A DNA stretch of 64,000 bases from Marinobacter sp. SS21 (GTDB lineage Bacteria > Pseudomonadota > Gammaproteobacteria > Pseudomonadales > Oleiphilaceae), in the NCBI RefSeq assembly GCF_028369065.1, contig NZ_JAQNDA010000006.1, positions 62,001 through 126,000 of the forward strand, given 5' to 3'. The notes under the pieces were generated by a model, which had not been told where the DNA came from, searched no databases, and saw only the letters and a program-made list of their open reading frames with translations. This document shows positions 47,731-56,791 of the stretch, in pieces (positions within the stretch are counted from its first letter, which is position 1; each line of letters opens with the position of its first letter). Both the position numbers and the translations under genes were made by a program.

Positions 47731-47762
47731 TATCCCTACTCTCTGGAACTTAGCATTGATTC

Positions 47763-47799
47763 AACGTCACATAACGTGTTTAAACACGTCATGTGACGT
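47763..47799. repeat. Large near-perfect palindrome
   Basis: A 36-base palindrome (47764-47799, one mismatched pair) centred on GTTTAAAC, with ACGTCACAT and ATGTGACGT outer arms. The outer AACGTCAC/GTGACGT matches the arms around the attC-like box at 46655-46680. It lies upstream of the membrane-protein gene and could be an att site, an operator or a terminator-like stem without a T-run. Confidence 0.75.
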
Positions 47800-48021
47800 A
47801 ATTCTCCGCTGTGTTTCTCCAATAACCTACACAGAAAATCTAATCCCGGCAAACGGTTAGCCAGCACAGGTGGGACAGGCTGCGTGGAAGGCGGCTGGGG
47901 GCGTAATATCCCGGTTGCTGTATGGGATCACAGTAGACGTTAAACGAGGGGCTGTGCGGAAGGGCCGGGAGGATGAGGCGACGGCGGTGTTTCGGTCGCG
48001 GGGAGGCTGGATAGCCGGCAT
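47800..48021. other. Intergenic spacer with no recognised feature
   Basis: Between the palindrome and the pckA terminator. AT-rich at its left, GC-rich at its right; no frame with convincing coding character or recognised RNA was seen. Confidence 0.5.
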
Positions 48022-48048
48022 AAAAAAGGCGACCCGCAGGTCGCCTTT
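48022..48048 (-). terminator. pckA terminator
   Basis: On the minus strand a perfect ten-base stem (AAAGGCGACC, loop TGCG, GGTCGCCTTT) ends in a T-run, 17 bases after the pckA stop. Confidence 0.92.
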
Positions 48049-48064
48049 CTGAGCCAGCCGGGGG

Positions 48065-49600
48065 TTAGCCCAGCTTGGGTCCGGCCGCGATGATGGCGTC
48101 GGAGACGTCGAACTTCTTGAAGTTGTCGACGAACTGGCCAATCAGTTCCTGGGCTTTGGCGTCGTATTCTTCGCCGTTGCTCCAGGTGTTGCGCGGGTTG
48201 AGCAGCTTGCTGTCGACGCCGGGAACGCTGGTGGGTACTTCCAGGTTCAGGGCCGGCAGGCGCTCGGTGGGCGCGTCGTCGAGGTCACCGTTTTGGATCG
48301 CGCTGATGATCGCCCGGGTGGTGGGGATGCTGAAGCGCTCGCCGGTGCCGTAGGCGCCGCCGGTCCAACCGGTGTTGACCAGGAATACCTTGCTGCCGAA
48401 CTCGTCCATCCGCTTCATCAGCAGCTCGGCGTAGACGCCGGCCGGACGCGGGAAGAACGGCGCGCCGAAGCAGGTGGAGAAGGTGGATTTCAGCTTGGAA
48501 GAAGAGCCCATCTCGGTGGAGCCCACCAGCGCGGTGTAGCCGCTGAGGAAGTGGTAAGCGGCCGCTTCCTTGCTGAGGATGGACACCGGCGGCAGTACGC
48601 CGGTCATGTCGCAGGTCAGGAACACGATGTGGGACGGCTCACCGGCACGGTTCTCCAGGACCCGCTTCTCGACGTGCTCCAGCGGGTAGGCGCAGCGGGA
48701 GTTTTCGGTCAGGGAAACGTCGGTGTAATCCGGCTCGCGGCTGTCTTCGTCGATCATCACGTTTTCAACGATGGCGCCAAAGCGGATGGCGTCCCAGATG
48801 ATCGGCTCGTTCTTCTGGCTCAGGTCGATGCACTTGGCGTAGCAGCCGCCTTCGATGTTGAAGACGGTGCCCGGGCCCCAGCCATGCTCGTCGTCACCGA
48901 TCAGGAAGCGGGCGGGATCGGCGGACAGGGTGGTCTTGCCAGTACCGGACAGGCCGAAGAACAGGCAGGTTTCGCCGTTCTCGCCAACGTTGGCGGAGCA
49001 GTGCATCGGCAGCACGTCTTTTTCCGGCAGCAGGAAGTTCTGCACCGAGAACATGGCCTTCTTCATTTCGCCGGCGTAACGCATGCCCGCCAGCAGCACC
49101 TTGCGCTTGGCGAAGTTGATGATCACGCAGCCGTCGCTGTTGGTTCCGTCACGCTCGGGTACGCATTCGAAACCGGCGGCGTTGAGGATCTGCCACTCCT
49201 GCTTGTCGGCCGGATTGTAGCTCTCCGGGCGAATGAACAGGTTGCGACCGAACAGGTTCTGCCAGGCGGTCTCGGTGGTCATGCGCACCGGCAGGTAGTG
49301 TTCCGGGTCAGCGCCGACGTGGACGAGAGAGAGGAACTGGTCCTTCTCGGTGATGTAGGCTTCCACGCGGTCCCAAAGGGCGTCGAACTTGTCGCTGTCG
49401 AACGGACGGTTGATGGGCCCCCAGTGGATCGCGTCGGCGGTGCTCGGCTCTTCCACGATGAAGCGGTCCATGGGAGAACGGCCAGTGCGCTTGCCGGTCT
49501 TGACCACCAGTGAACCATTGGCTGCCAGTTGGCCTTCGCCTCTTTCCAGTGCCAGCTCGACCAGTCGTGCTGAACTCAGATCAGTATAAGTGTTACTCAC
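48065..49600 (-). CDS. pckA: Phosphoenolpyruvate carboxykinase (ATP)
   Basis: 511 residues. Converts oxaloacetate and ATP to PEP and CO2, the first gluconeogenic step. The kinase P-loop is [12 protein letters not shown] (near 235), with RSPMDRF at the N-terminus, the metal region GDDEHGWG and [10 protein letters not shown], and the [15 protein letters not shown] loop. Single-gene unit with its own terminator. Its presence suits growth on acids or alkanes. Confidence 0.96.
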   Translation of the reverse strand: MSNTYTDLSSARLVELALERGEGQLAANGSLVVKTGKRTGRSPMDRFIVEEPSTADAIHWGPINRPFDSDKFDALWDRVEAYITEKDQFLSLVHVGADPEHYLPVRMTTETAWQNLFGRNLFIRPESYNPADKQEWQILNAAGFECVPERDGTNSDGCVIINFAKRKVLLAGMRYAGEMKKAMFSVQNFLLPEKDVLPMHCSANVGENGETCLFFGLSGTGKTTLSADPARFLIGDDEHGWGPGTVFNIEGGCYAKCIDLSQKNEPIIWDAIRFGAIVENVMIDEDSREPDYTDVSLTENSRCAYPLEHVEKRVLENRAGEPSHIVFLTCDMTGVLPPVSILSKEAAAYHFLSGYTALVGSTEMGSSSKLKSTFSTCFGAPFFPRPAGVYAELLMKRMDEFGSKVFLVNTGWTGGAYGTGERFSIPTTRAIISAIQNGDLDDAPTERLPALNLEVPTSVPGVDSKLLNPRNTWSNGEEYDAKAQELIGQFVDNFKKFDVSDAIIAAGPKLG

Positions 49601-49798
49601 TTCGACCTCGCCCTCAGGGTGTCTTCGTGACTGTCAGAAATGTCGGTGCGGTTGCCAAGGTGCGCAACTGGCGGATTTCTGAACAATCGGGTCAATTCAG
49701 GCGCGCTATTATGCCAGAGACGCCGGTAAAAAACGACTGCCCGAAAAGCCGCCCCAGCAGCGGGATCCGGGTCAATCGACGGAACCGCGAGCGACCGC

Positions 49799-50653
49799 CT
49801 AGTGCAGCGAATGACCGGTGAACAGGTGGTCGATGTCGTTGCGATTAAACTCGTAGTGGGCATGGCAAAACTGGCAGTCCATTTCAATGCTGCCCTGCTC
49901 CTCGAGAATGTTGTAACACTCGTCCTTGCCGATGGACTCCAGCGCGCCGAGGGTGCGTTCACGGGAACAGCTGCAGCTGAACGCGACCGGGTCGGTGTCG
50001 AACAGACGCACCTCTTCCTCGTGGAACAGCCGATGGAGGATGGTTTCACTATCCAGGGTCAGCAGCTCCTCGGCGGTCACGGTGGCCGCGAGCTGGGATA
50101 CCCGCTCCCACAGTTCATTGTCGGCGTCGCTGCTGCCAGGCAGTCGTTGCAGCAGTAGGCCGGCGGCACACTGATCATCGGCAAACAGGAACAGCCGGGT
50201 GGCAATTTGTTCCGAGCGCTGGAAGTAGTCTTCCAGGCACTCGGCAAGGCAGTTGTGCTCGCGGGGCACCACGCCCTGGTAACGCTGGCCCTGGGATGGG
50301 GTGATGGTGATGGCCATGCGGCCTTCGCCCAGCAGTGCGTTGAGGCCGGATTCCGCCGTCGCCGGCGCGTCGAAGCGGGCCAGCCCGCGAATCTGGCGGT
50401 CATGGCTGCATTCGGCCATCAGTGTGCGCAGCGGGCCTTCGCCCTGGGCCTGTAGCGACAGCGTGCCCTCGAATTTCAGGGTGCTGCTCATCAGCACGCT
50501 GGCAACCAGGGATTCGCCCAGCAGTTGTCGTACCGAAGAGGGGTAGGGGGCCTGGTTGGTGACGTCGCTATAGCTGTCACTCAGTTGCACCCAGGCACCT
50601 CGAATCTGGCTGTGCTCGAAAATAAAACGCTGAAACTGGTCCTGGGACGCCAT
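49799..50653 (-). CDS. hslO: Hsp33 redox-regulated holdase chaperone
   Basis: 284 residues. The C-terminal zinc redox switch shows CSCS and CQFC (FSCSCSRERTL near 228, MDCQFCHAHYEF near 261). Oxidation releases zinc and activates the chaperone during oxidative heat stress. It lies 53 bases after hslR in the same direction, as in many gammaproteobacteria. Confidence 0.94.
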   Translation of the reverse strand: MASQDQFQRFIFEHSQIRGAWVQLSDSYSDVTNQAPYPSSVRQLLGESLVASVLMSSTLKFEGTLSLQAQGEGPLRTLMAECSHDRQIRGLARFDAPATAESGLNALLGEGRMAITITPSQGQRYQGVVPREHNCLAECLEDYFQRSEQIATRLFLFADDQCAAGLLLQRLPGSSDADNELWERVSQLAATVTAEELLTLDSETILHRLFHEEEVRLFDTDPVAFSCSCSRERTLGALESIGKDECYNILEEQGSIEMDCQFCHAHYEFNRNDIDHLFTGHSLH

Positions 50654-50706
50654 GTGCGGTCTCCTGAATGGGCGATATCGGATCGATGGGTAATAGCGGG
50701 GTGCGA

Positions 50707-51114
50707 TCAGCAGCTGTTCTGTTCCTGGAACCGCTTGATGTCGCGCCGGTCCTTCTTGGACGGTCGGCGCGCCGGGGGCAGTTGGGCGGCCTGCATGGTC
50801 TTGCGCTGCCAGGCCAGGTCCTCCCGTTTGCGTACGCTGTCTGCGGTTTCGTGGTAGAGCTTTTGGGCTTCGGGTGCGCCCCGACGCCGATCACTGATGC
50901 CATCCACCACCACGATGCGTTCCTGCCAGCCCTGACGTAGCCTCAGCTCGGCGCCGGCCTCCACCATTTTGCCGGGCTTGCAGCGCTGGTTGTTGTAGTG
51001 GACCTTGCCGCCTTCGATGGCGTCTTTGGCGAGGGATCGGGTCTTGAAGAGTCGTGCGGCCCACAACCATTTGTCGAGGCGGACGCGTTGATCTTGCTGG
51101 GTTTGTGTTGCCAT
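50707..51114 (-). CDS. hslR: Hsp15, S4-domain ribosome-associated heat-shock protein
   Basis: 135 residues. The S4 RNA-binding domain is VRLDKWLWAARLFKTRSLAKDAIEGGKVHYNNQ (about 10-45), with a basic C-terminal tail. Hsp15 binds nascent-chain-blocked 50S subunits for recycling. The start at 51114 was preferred to a longer frame running toward the upstream gene. Confidence 0.93.
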   Translation of the reverse strand: MATQTQQDQRVRLDKWLWAARLFKTRSLAKDAIEGGKVHYNNQRCKPGKMVEAGAELRLRQGWQERIVVVDGISDRRRGAPEAQKLYHETADSVRKREDLAWQRKTMQAAQLPPARRPSKKDRRDIKRFQEQNSC

Positions 51115-51154
51115 GTCTCCCACCTGGCGAATGTGCCTTTCCATTATAACGGCT

Positions 51155-51844
51155 TCAGTGGGCGGATGGCAGAGAGCGGTGAGCCGTCAATGCGGGCAGC
51201 ACCTCGTCAAAATGGTGAATGGAGGGCAGCTGGGGATGGCGTTCCCGGTCGGGTTGCTGGCTGTCCGGAGCAAGGATGGCCAGGGCCTGGCCGATACCCG
51301 CGGCGACCGCGCTGTCCAGCACCGGAAAGCTGTCATCCACCATCAGGGTGGTGTCGGGATGGTGGGGCTGGATCGCGCGCAGATCGTGCCAGAAGCTGAC
51401 GTCTTCTTTGGGTTTGCCCAGGCGATGGCTGGACACCACGTCGTCCACCAGCCGGTCCAGGCCGGTATGGCGAAACTTGAGCGCCAGCGGGTCGGGGTGA
51501 CAATTGGTGACGATGACGGTTCGCAGCCCGCATTGGCGCAACCGGGCGAGGAATTCCCGGGCGTGGGGGCGATAGCCGATACGCTCGCCGACTTCGGCTT
51601 TGAGGCGGGTGATGTCCAGCTGCAGCCGCTGGCTCCAGTAATCGGTGCAATACCAGTTGAGTGAGCCCCGTTGTGCCTGGATCATCGGCAAGATTTCGGC
51701 ACGGGCCTGTTCCGGGCTGAGTCGGTTTTGCTCGGCGTAGCGACGGGGCAGGTGATCGAGCCAGAAATGATTGTCGAAGTGCAGATCCAGCAGTGTTCCG
51801 TCCATATCCAGGAACACGGTGTCGAGCTTGGTCCAGTTCACCAT
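51155..51844 (-). CDS. yrfG: HAD-superfamily GMP/IMP nucleotidase-like (YrfG)
   Basis: 229 residues. HAD motifs: FLDMDGTLLDL (nucleophile Asp 13), VTNCHP (motif II), KPKED (motif III) and MVDDSFPVL (motif IV). The string RGSLNWYCTDYW matches E. coli YrfG, which dephosphorylates purine nucleotides. It is upstream of hslR-hslO as in E. coli. Confidence 0.88.
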   Translation of the reverse strand: MVNWTKLDTVFLDMDGTLLDLHFDNHFWLDHLPRRYAEQNRLSPEQARAEILPMIQAQRGSLNWYCTDYWSQRLQLDITRLKAEVGERIGYRPHAREFLARLRQCGLRTVIVTNCHPDPLALKFRHTGLDRLVDDVVSSHRLGKPKEDVSFWHDLRAIQPHHPDTTLMVDDSFPVLDSAVAAGIGQALAILAPDSQQPDRERHPQLPSIHHFDEVLPALTAHRSLPSAH

Positions 51845-51949
51845 AACGAAAACAGCCTGATTAATGAGAAGAAGGCTCCTTGAGTCATCAGGCTGCCGGA
51901 GTTTGCGTCGGGGCGCAACTCCGGTTTATACGGACCCGGAGCCAGGGGC

Positions 51950-52282
51950 TCAGTACTCGTCCTGATCGAGCGGTGGCTCCTTGCGCCCCGGCTTTGCGCA
52001 GCCCAGGCAGCGCACAAAGGTGGCTTCCGCAGGGCCCAGTACCAGCACCTCGCCGGCTTCACCGGCGTTACCGCCGAGCAGCGAGAATGGCAGCGACACC
52101 ACGTAGACCGCGGTGCCCACGATGGTGGTGGCAAACAGCACCGGGCGGGCAAACAAGGCGTCGGCGGTCATGGCCAGCGCCGAGGGTGACTCCTCGACAG
52201 CGCGGGCGTGGCCGATGGAGGCAAACGCCAGCAGGCACGCGGCCACGGTGATGGTCAGCAGTCGGGAAACTTTAGCGGTCAT
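51950..52282 (-). CDS. Conserved hypothetical exported or membrane protein
   Basis: 110 residues. A signal peptide (to about residue 27, ASIGHARA), one hydrophobic segment (about 47-70; LFATTIVGTAVYVVSLPFSLLGG) and a C-terminal CLGC. Similar small proteins occur in Pseudomonas and relatives, sometimes annotated as multidrug transporter without evidence. A good Shine-Dalgarno (GGAG) precedes the ATG at 52282. Confidence 0.7.
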   Translation of the reverse strand: MTAKVSRLLTITVAACLLAFASIGHARAVEESPSALAMTADALFARPVLFATTIVGTAVYVVSLPFSLLGGNAGEAGEVLVLGPAEATFVRCLGCAKPGRKEPPLDQDEY

Positions 52283-52442
52283 GACATTTCTCCTGGTTCG
52301 GTCGGGTCGGCCGGTGTAACGGCGACCCTTGGCCTGGCGGCCGGAATTTCGTGCGGCGCAGTGTTCCGGGTGTGCCGTTGTTCAGAGACTCCTTAACTAT
52401 GAAACATATTGACGTAAATTCAAACAGCTATTGCCCGGCGTG

Positions 52443-53255
52443 CTAGCGCTGGCAGCGGGTGCAATAGACGGTGGTGCGCTGGCTCATGCGGATTTCCCGC
52501 AGCGGGTTGCCGCATTGGCTGCAGGGCTCGGCGCCGCGGCCATACACCAGCAGTGACTGGGCGAAATAGCCGGGCTTGCCGTCGCTGTTGACAAAATCCC
52601 GCAGGGTGGTGCCGCCCATCAGGATGGCGGCGCTGAGGGTCTCGCGAACCGCTTCGGCCAGACGGAGGTAACGGTCGAGGCTGATCCGCCCCGCCGGTCG
52701 TTGCGGGTGGATGCCGGCCTTGAACAGCGCTTCGTTGGCGTAGATGTTGCCGACTCCGACCACCACGTGGTTGTCCATCAGAAAGGCCTTGATGGGCGTC
52801 TTGCGCCGTCGGGACAGCCGGTGCAGGTAGCCGCCATTGAAGGTGGGCGCCAGCGGCTCCGGCCCCAGGCTCGCGAGCAGCGGGTGCTGTGCGGGGTCGT
52901 CGGTCCACAGCCAGCAGCCAAACCGGCGGGGGTCGTTGTAGCGCAGCCGTACGCCGGACTCCAGGACCAGCTCGACATGGTCGTGGGCCTGCGGGGGGCT
53001 GTCGTCGGTGATGATGCGCAGACTGCCTGACATGCCGAGGTGGACAATGGCGGCGCCCGCTGCCACCCAGATCAGCAGGTACTTGGCGCGCCGTTCCACC
53101 GTCACTATGCGCTGCCCGGTCAGGTGCTCGGGCAGGTGCTCGGGCACCGGCCAGCGTAGGCTGGGGTTGCGAACGATCACCTGATCCACGACCTGCGCTT
53201 CGCAGAACGGCGCTATGCCCTGGCGGGTGGTTTCCACTTCCGGTAGTTCCGGCAC
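52443..53255 (-). CDS. mutM: Formamidopyrimidine-DNA glycosylase
   Basis: 270 residues. Removes 8-oxoguanine and FaPy lesions. It begins with the catalytic PELPEVET (Pro2, Glu3), has the Lys loop and [15 protein letters not shown], and ends in a four-Cys zinc finger (CSQCG...CTRCQR). Standard length. Divergent from the desaturase gene. Confidence 0.96.
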   Translation of the reverse strand: MPELPEVETTRQGIAPFCEAQVVDQVIVRNPSLRWPVPEHLPEHLTGQRIVTVERRAKYLLIWVAAGAAIVHLGMSGSLRIITDDSPPQAHDHVELVLESGVRLRYNDPRRFGCWLWTDDPAQHPLLASLGPEPLAPTFNGGYLHRLSRRRKTPIKAFLMDNHVVVGVGNIYANEALFKAGIHPQRPAGRISLDRYLRLAEAVRETLSAAILMGGTTLRDFVNSDGKPGYFAQSLLVYGRGAEPCSQCGNPLREIRMSQRTTVYCTRCQR

Positions 53256-53388
53256 GTCGGCTCCTGAATGTGACGTTTGAGGCAGATTGTCGTGTTTGGC
53301 AACAGAATGTCAACGCGCCCTGGCGGTGGCTGAACTGGCCTTCCGGCGGGGAAATGCAGTGGCGATAGAGGGTTGGCGAGCGTGGCGG

Positions 53389-53430
53389 GATCGGTAAGCC
53401 GGTTTTGGCCGGTGCCGGCCTTTACCGATC
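53389..53430. promoter_or_regulatory. Inverted repeat upstream of the desaturase gene
   Basis: Arms GATCGGTAA-GCCGG (53389-53402) and CCGGC-C-TTTACCGATC (53415-53430) pair with one bulge around a 12-base centre. A TATAAT lies at 53435-53440, five bases downstream, so a protein bound here would cover the -35 region. A TetR-type regulator such as DesT is a possible binder; that is inference. The remainder of the 53256-53553 spacer holds nothing else recognised. Confidence 0.5.
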
Positions 53431-53553
53431 GGTGTATAATAGGTAACAAAACTGAAAGCAAATCGGCTTGTTTGGCGCACACCCGTAAGCTAGAGTGGAA
53501 GCCCTGAAAGAAGGGGTGAAGTCGGCCCCGCTGGCTCTCTGAGGTAATTCGGT

Positions 53554-54735
53554 ATGTGGTACAACGGTCTTCTCGACCTGTCAGTGATGCAGTTGGTTCT
53601 GGTGATGCTGGGCCTGACCCACGTCACTATCGTCAGTGTGACGCTCTATCTGCATCGGCACTCGGCACATAACTCGCTGGATCTGCATCCGGCGCTGGCG
53701 CACTTCTTCCGCTTCTGGCTGTGGCTGACCACGGCGCAGAACACCAAGGAGTGGACCGCCATCCATCGCAAGCATCACGCCAAGTGCGAAACCGAGGACG
53801 ATCCCCACAGTCCGGTCGTCAAGGGTATCAAGAAGGTGCTGCTCGAGGGAGCCGAGCTGTATGCCGACGCCGCCACCGCGGAAACCCTGGAGCGCTATGG
53901 CCAGCGTACCCCGGAAGACTGGGTGGAGCGTAACGTCTACAGCCGCTACCGCGTTCTCGGGGTTATCCTGATGGGGGCCATCAACCTGCTGCTGTTCGGC
54001 GTCAATGGCATCTGGATCTGGGCGCTGCAGATGATGTGGATTCCGGTGTGGGCCGCCGGCGTGGTCAACGGCATTGGTCATTACCTGGGTTACCGCAATT
54101 TCGAGTGCACCGACAATGCCCGCAACATCTCGCCGCTGGGCATCCTGATTGGCGGCGAAGAGCTGCACAACAATCATCACACCTATCCCAACTCCTCCAA
54201 GCTGTCCCGCCGCTGGTACGAAGTGGACATTGGCTGGGGTTATATTCGCCTGTTCCAGCTGTTCGGGCTGGCCACACCCAAGGGCTACCGCCCCATTGCC
54301 CACTATGTGCCGGGCAAGCAGGTTGTGGACGTAGAGACACTGCAGGCCATCGCCAACAATCGCTTCGACATCATGCGTCAGTACCGTAAGCGGGTGATGG
54401 AGCCGGCGTTGCGGCAGCAAAAGGAGCTGCTGGAAGATGGCATCAAGTCCCGCTACCGCAAGGTCAAGCAGCTGCTGTCACGGGAGATTACCCTGATCAA
54501 GCCCAAGGAGCAGGCGCAGCTGGATAAGGTGCTGGAGAAAAACCCGGTGTTGCGCCAGCTCTACGACAAGAGCCAGGAGCTGCAGGCGTTGTGGCGTCGT
54601 CGAGGCGTCAAGCCGCAGGAAAAAATCCAGGCGCTGATGCAATGGTGTAAAGAAGCGGAAGCCAGTGGTATCCGTCACCTGGAAGAGTTCGCGGCGCATC
54701 TCAAGGCCTACTCGCTGAGACCGGTCGCGGCCTGA
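53554..54735 (+). CDS. Membrane acyl-lipid/acyl-CoA delta-9-type fatty acid desaturase
   Basis: 393 residues. The three His boxes of membrane desaturases are present: HRHSAH (near 34), HRKHHAKC (near 72) and HNNHHTYPN (near 207), binding the di-iron centre. Four hydrophobic helices lie between about 10 and 185. The C-terminal 120 residues form a Lys-rich helical tail not needed for catalysis. Introduces a double bond for membrane fluidity. It has its own terminator. Confidence 0.92.
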   Translation: MWYNGLLDLSVMQLVLVMLGLTHVTIVSVTLYLHRHSAHNSLDLHPALAHFFRFWLWLTTAQNTKEWTAIHRKHHAKCETEDDPHSPVVKGIKKVLLEGAELYADAATAETLERYGQRTPEDWVERNVYSRYRVLGVILMGAINLLLFGVNGIWIWALQMMWIPVWAAGVVNGIGHYLGYRNFECTDNARNISPLGILIGGEELHNNHHTYPNSSKLSRRWYEVDIGWGYIRLFQLFGLATPKGYRPIAHYVPGKQVVDVETLQAIANNRFDIMRQYRKRVMEPALRQQKELLEDGIKSRYRKVKQLLSREITLIKPKEQAQLDKVLEKNPVLRQLYDKSQELQALWRRRGVKPQEKIQALMQWCKEAEASGIRHLEEFAAHLKAYSLRPVAA

Positions 54736-54759
54736 CCGCCGTACTCTGTCCGATTTTGA

Positions 54760-54785
54760 CCCCGCCCATCCCGGCGGGGTTTTTC
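54760..54785 (+). terminator. Desaturase terminator
   Basis: Seven-base GC stem CCCCGCC-CATCCC-GGCGGGG followed by TTTTT, 25 bases after the desaturase stop; may also serve the convergent rsmD side. Confidence 0.9.
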
Positions 54786-54795
54786 GTTGTGACGA

Positions 54796-55404
54796 TCAAT
54801 CGGCCGGCGGGTCAACCCGGAACAGGTTGTAGCAGACCTGGCCCGCGCGCTTCTGCCGGTGCAGGTGCCAGTTGGCCGGTGGTGCCGGTGGGCTGAGTTC
54901 ACTCTCATGTTCGACGTACACCCAGCTGCCGGGCTTAAGCCAGGGGTGCTGATTCAGCAGGGGGTACAGCCGTGCCAGCCAGTCCTGTCGAAACGGTGGG
55001 TCCATGAACACCACATCGAAGGCCTGGGGGGCGGTGGCGAGGTAAGACTCGACGCCCTGGCAGCTTACGGTGGCGCTCGCGCACTGCAGCGCCTGCAGGT
55101 TTTGGCGCAGTGCCTGTGCCAGCTCGGGGTGGTGCTCAACGAAGGTGGCACTGGCGGCGCCACGGGACAGCGCTTCCAGGCCCAGGGCGCCGCTGCCGGC
55201 GAACAGGTCGAGGCAGTGGCTGCCGGCCAGGTGGAAGCTCAGCCAGTTGAACAGGGTTTCCCGGGTGCGGGCCGGGGTGGGGCGGACGCCGCCGGCATCG
55301 GGAAAGCGCAGCTTGCGACTGCGCCAGTCGCCGCCGATGATGCGCAGTTCACCCTCCGCGCTTTGGTTGCCACGGTTGCTTGGGGGCGGACGTTTTCGGC
55401 CCAT
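54796..55404 (-). CDS. rsmD: 16S rRNA (guanine-966-N2) methyltransferase
   Basis: 202 residues. SAM-binding LDLFAGSGALGLEALSRGA (near 62) and the catalytic N-methyltransferase motif DPPF (VVFMDPPFRQDW near 133). The N-terminus LRIIGGDWRSRKLRFPDAGGVRPTPARTRETLFNWL is typical. It is divergent from ftsY, the arrangement found in E. coli and Pseudomonas. Confidence 0.95.
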   Translation of the reverse strand: MGRKRPPPSNRGNQSAEGELRIIGGDWRSRKLRFPDAGGVRPTPARTRETLFNWLSFHLAGSHCLDLFAGSGALGLEALSRGAASATFVEHHPELAQALRQNLQALQCASATVSCQGVESYLATAPQAFDVVFMDPPFRQDWLARLYPLLNQHPWLKPGSWVYVEHESELSPPAPPANWHLHRQKRAGQVCYNLFRVDPPAD

Positions 55405-55595
55405 GTCAGATCAGGCTCCGGATGTTGGTCAAGGTGCAGGTGCGGCTTCGCGCGGCACAAGCCGCCCATAGTAGCGGAAAACCATGGTAGCGGAAAAAGT
55501 GCGGCCGCACATGATGTCGGATTTGGAGCCGGCCTCTGCCTCCGCTAGAATGAGCGCTTTCCGGTTCCCTCCCATTCCAGATAAATGGTAAGACT

Positions 55596-56783
55596 ATGAC
55601 GGCAGAGTGGATTTCAATTGGCCTGCTGGCCCTTCTTGTGTTGTTGTTTGTCGGCGAGTTGGCCGGCAACCGCCGCCGGCTACCTCGGCCCAAGCCAGTG
55701 CCGCAGCAGAAGCCGGAAATGCGGCCTGGCGCTGCCCCGCTTGAGGACAAGGCGGTTGAGCCGGTATCGCCAGCACCTGCCGAGACCCCGGTTGAGCCTC
55801 CCGTCGCCCCCGAGCCCGAGCCGGTGGTCGAGCCTGAGCCGGTGGTGGAGGAAGCCGCACCGCAGCTCAGCGTCTTCGAGCGGATTCGCAGTGGTCTCGG
55901 CAAGACCCGCGCCAATCTGACGTCGGGTCTGGCGGACCTGTTCGCGGTCGGCAAGAAGATCGACGAGGATCTGCTGGAGGAAATTGAGACCACCCTGCTG
56001 ATGGCCGACGTCGGCGTCACCGCCACCTCCGAAATCATCGACTCGCTGACCGACAAGCTGGAACGCAACCAGCTGAAAGATGGCGCCGCCCTGCAGGCGG
56101 CGCTGCGTGAGGAGCTGCACGGTCTGTTGCGACCGGTGACCCGGCCGCTAACGGTGAAGGCGGACAACAAACCCTACGTGATCCTGATGGTCGGGGTGAA
56201 TGGTGTCGGCAAGACCACCACCATTGGCAAGCTGGCCAAGCAGTTCCAGGATGACGGCCTGTCGGTGATGCTGGCGGCCGGGGACACCTTCCGGGCCGCT
56301 GCCGTCGAGCAGCTGCAGGTGTGGGGTGAGCGTCACCAGGTGCCGGTGATTGCCCAGCATACCGGCGCCGACAGCGCTTCGGTGATCTACGACGCGGTCC
56401 AGTCGGCCCAGGCCAAGGGGGTGGATGTGGTGATCGCCGACACCGCCGGTCGATTGCAGAACAAGGACAACCTGATGAGCGAGCTCGAAAAGGTGGTCCG
56501 GGTGATGAAGAAGCTGGATGACAGCGCGCCCCACGAGGTGATGCTGGTTCTGGATGCCGGTACCGGCCAGAACGCCCTGAGCCAGGCCACCGTGTTTCAG
56601 CAGGCGGTGGGGGTCAGCGGCATTACTCTGACCAAGCTGGACGGCACCGCCAAGGGCGGCATCGTGTTTGCCATTGCCCGCCAGCTGCAGTTGCCGATCC
56701 GCTATATTGGTGTGGGCGAGCAGGCGCAGGACTTGCGCACCTTTGACGCCGAAACCTTTGTTGAAGCGTTGTTTGACGAGTAA
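55596..56783 (+). CDS. ftsY: Signal recognition particle receptor FtsY
   Basis: 395 residues. The NG GTPase domain shows GVNGVGKTTTIGKLA (G1, near 205), DTFRAAAVEQL, DTAGRLQNKDNLMSEL and TKLDGTAKGG. The N-terminus has a hydrophobic helix (about 5-23) and then a Pro/Glu-rich acidic stretch, so this FtsY may be anchored by a real transmembrane segment, unlike E. coli FtsY. It docks ribosome-SRP complexes at the membrane. First gene of ftsY-ftsE-ftsX. Confidence 0.96.
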   Translation: MTAEWISIGLLALLVLLFVGELAGNRRRLPRPKPVPQQKPEMRPGAAPLEDKAVEPVSPAPAETPVEPPVAPEPEPVVEPEPVVEEAAPQLSVFERIRSGLGKTRANLTSGLADLFAVGKKIDEDLLEEIETTLLMADVGVTATSEIIDSLTDKLERNQLKDGAALQAALREELHGLLRPVTRPLTVKADNKPYVILMVGVNGVGKTTTIGKLAKQFQDDGLSVMLAAGDTFRAAAVEQLQVWGERHQVPVIAQHTGADSASVIYDAVQSAQAKGVDVVIADTAGRLQNKDNLMSELEKVVRVMKKLDDSAPHEVMLVLDAGTGQNALSQATVFQQAVGVSGITLTKLDGTAKGGIVFAIARQLQLPIRYIGVGEQAQDLRTFDAETFVEALFDE

Positions 56784-56791
56784 GTGCCGGC

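Noticed and set aside
48293..49513. A 406-codon plus-strand frame opposite pckA
   Set aside because: Antisense to PEP carboxykinase, which has intact catalytic motifs over the same span.
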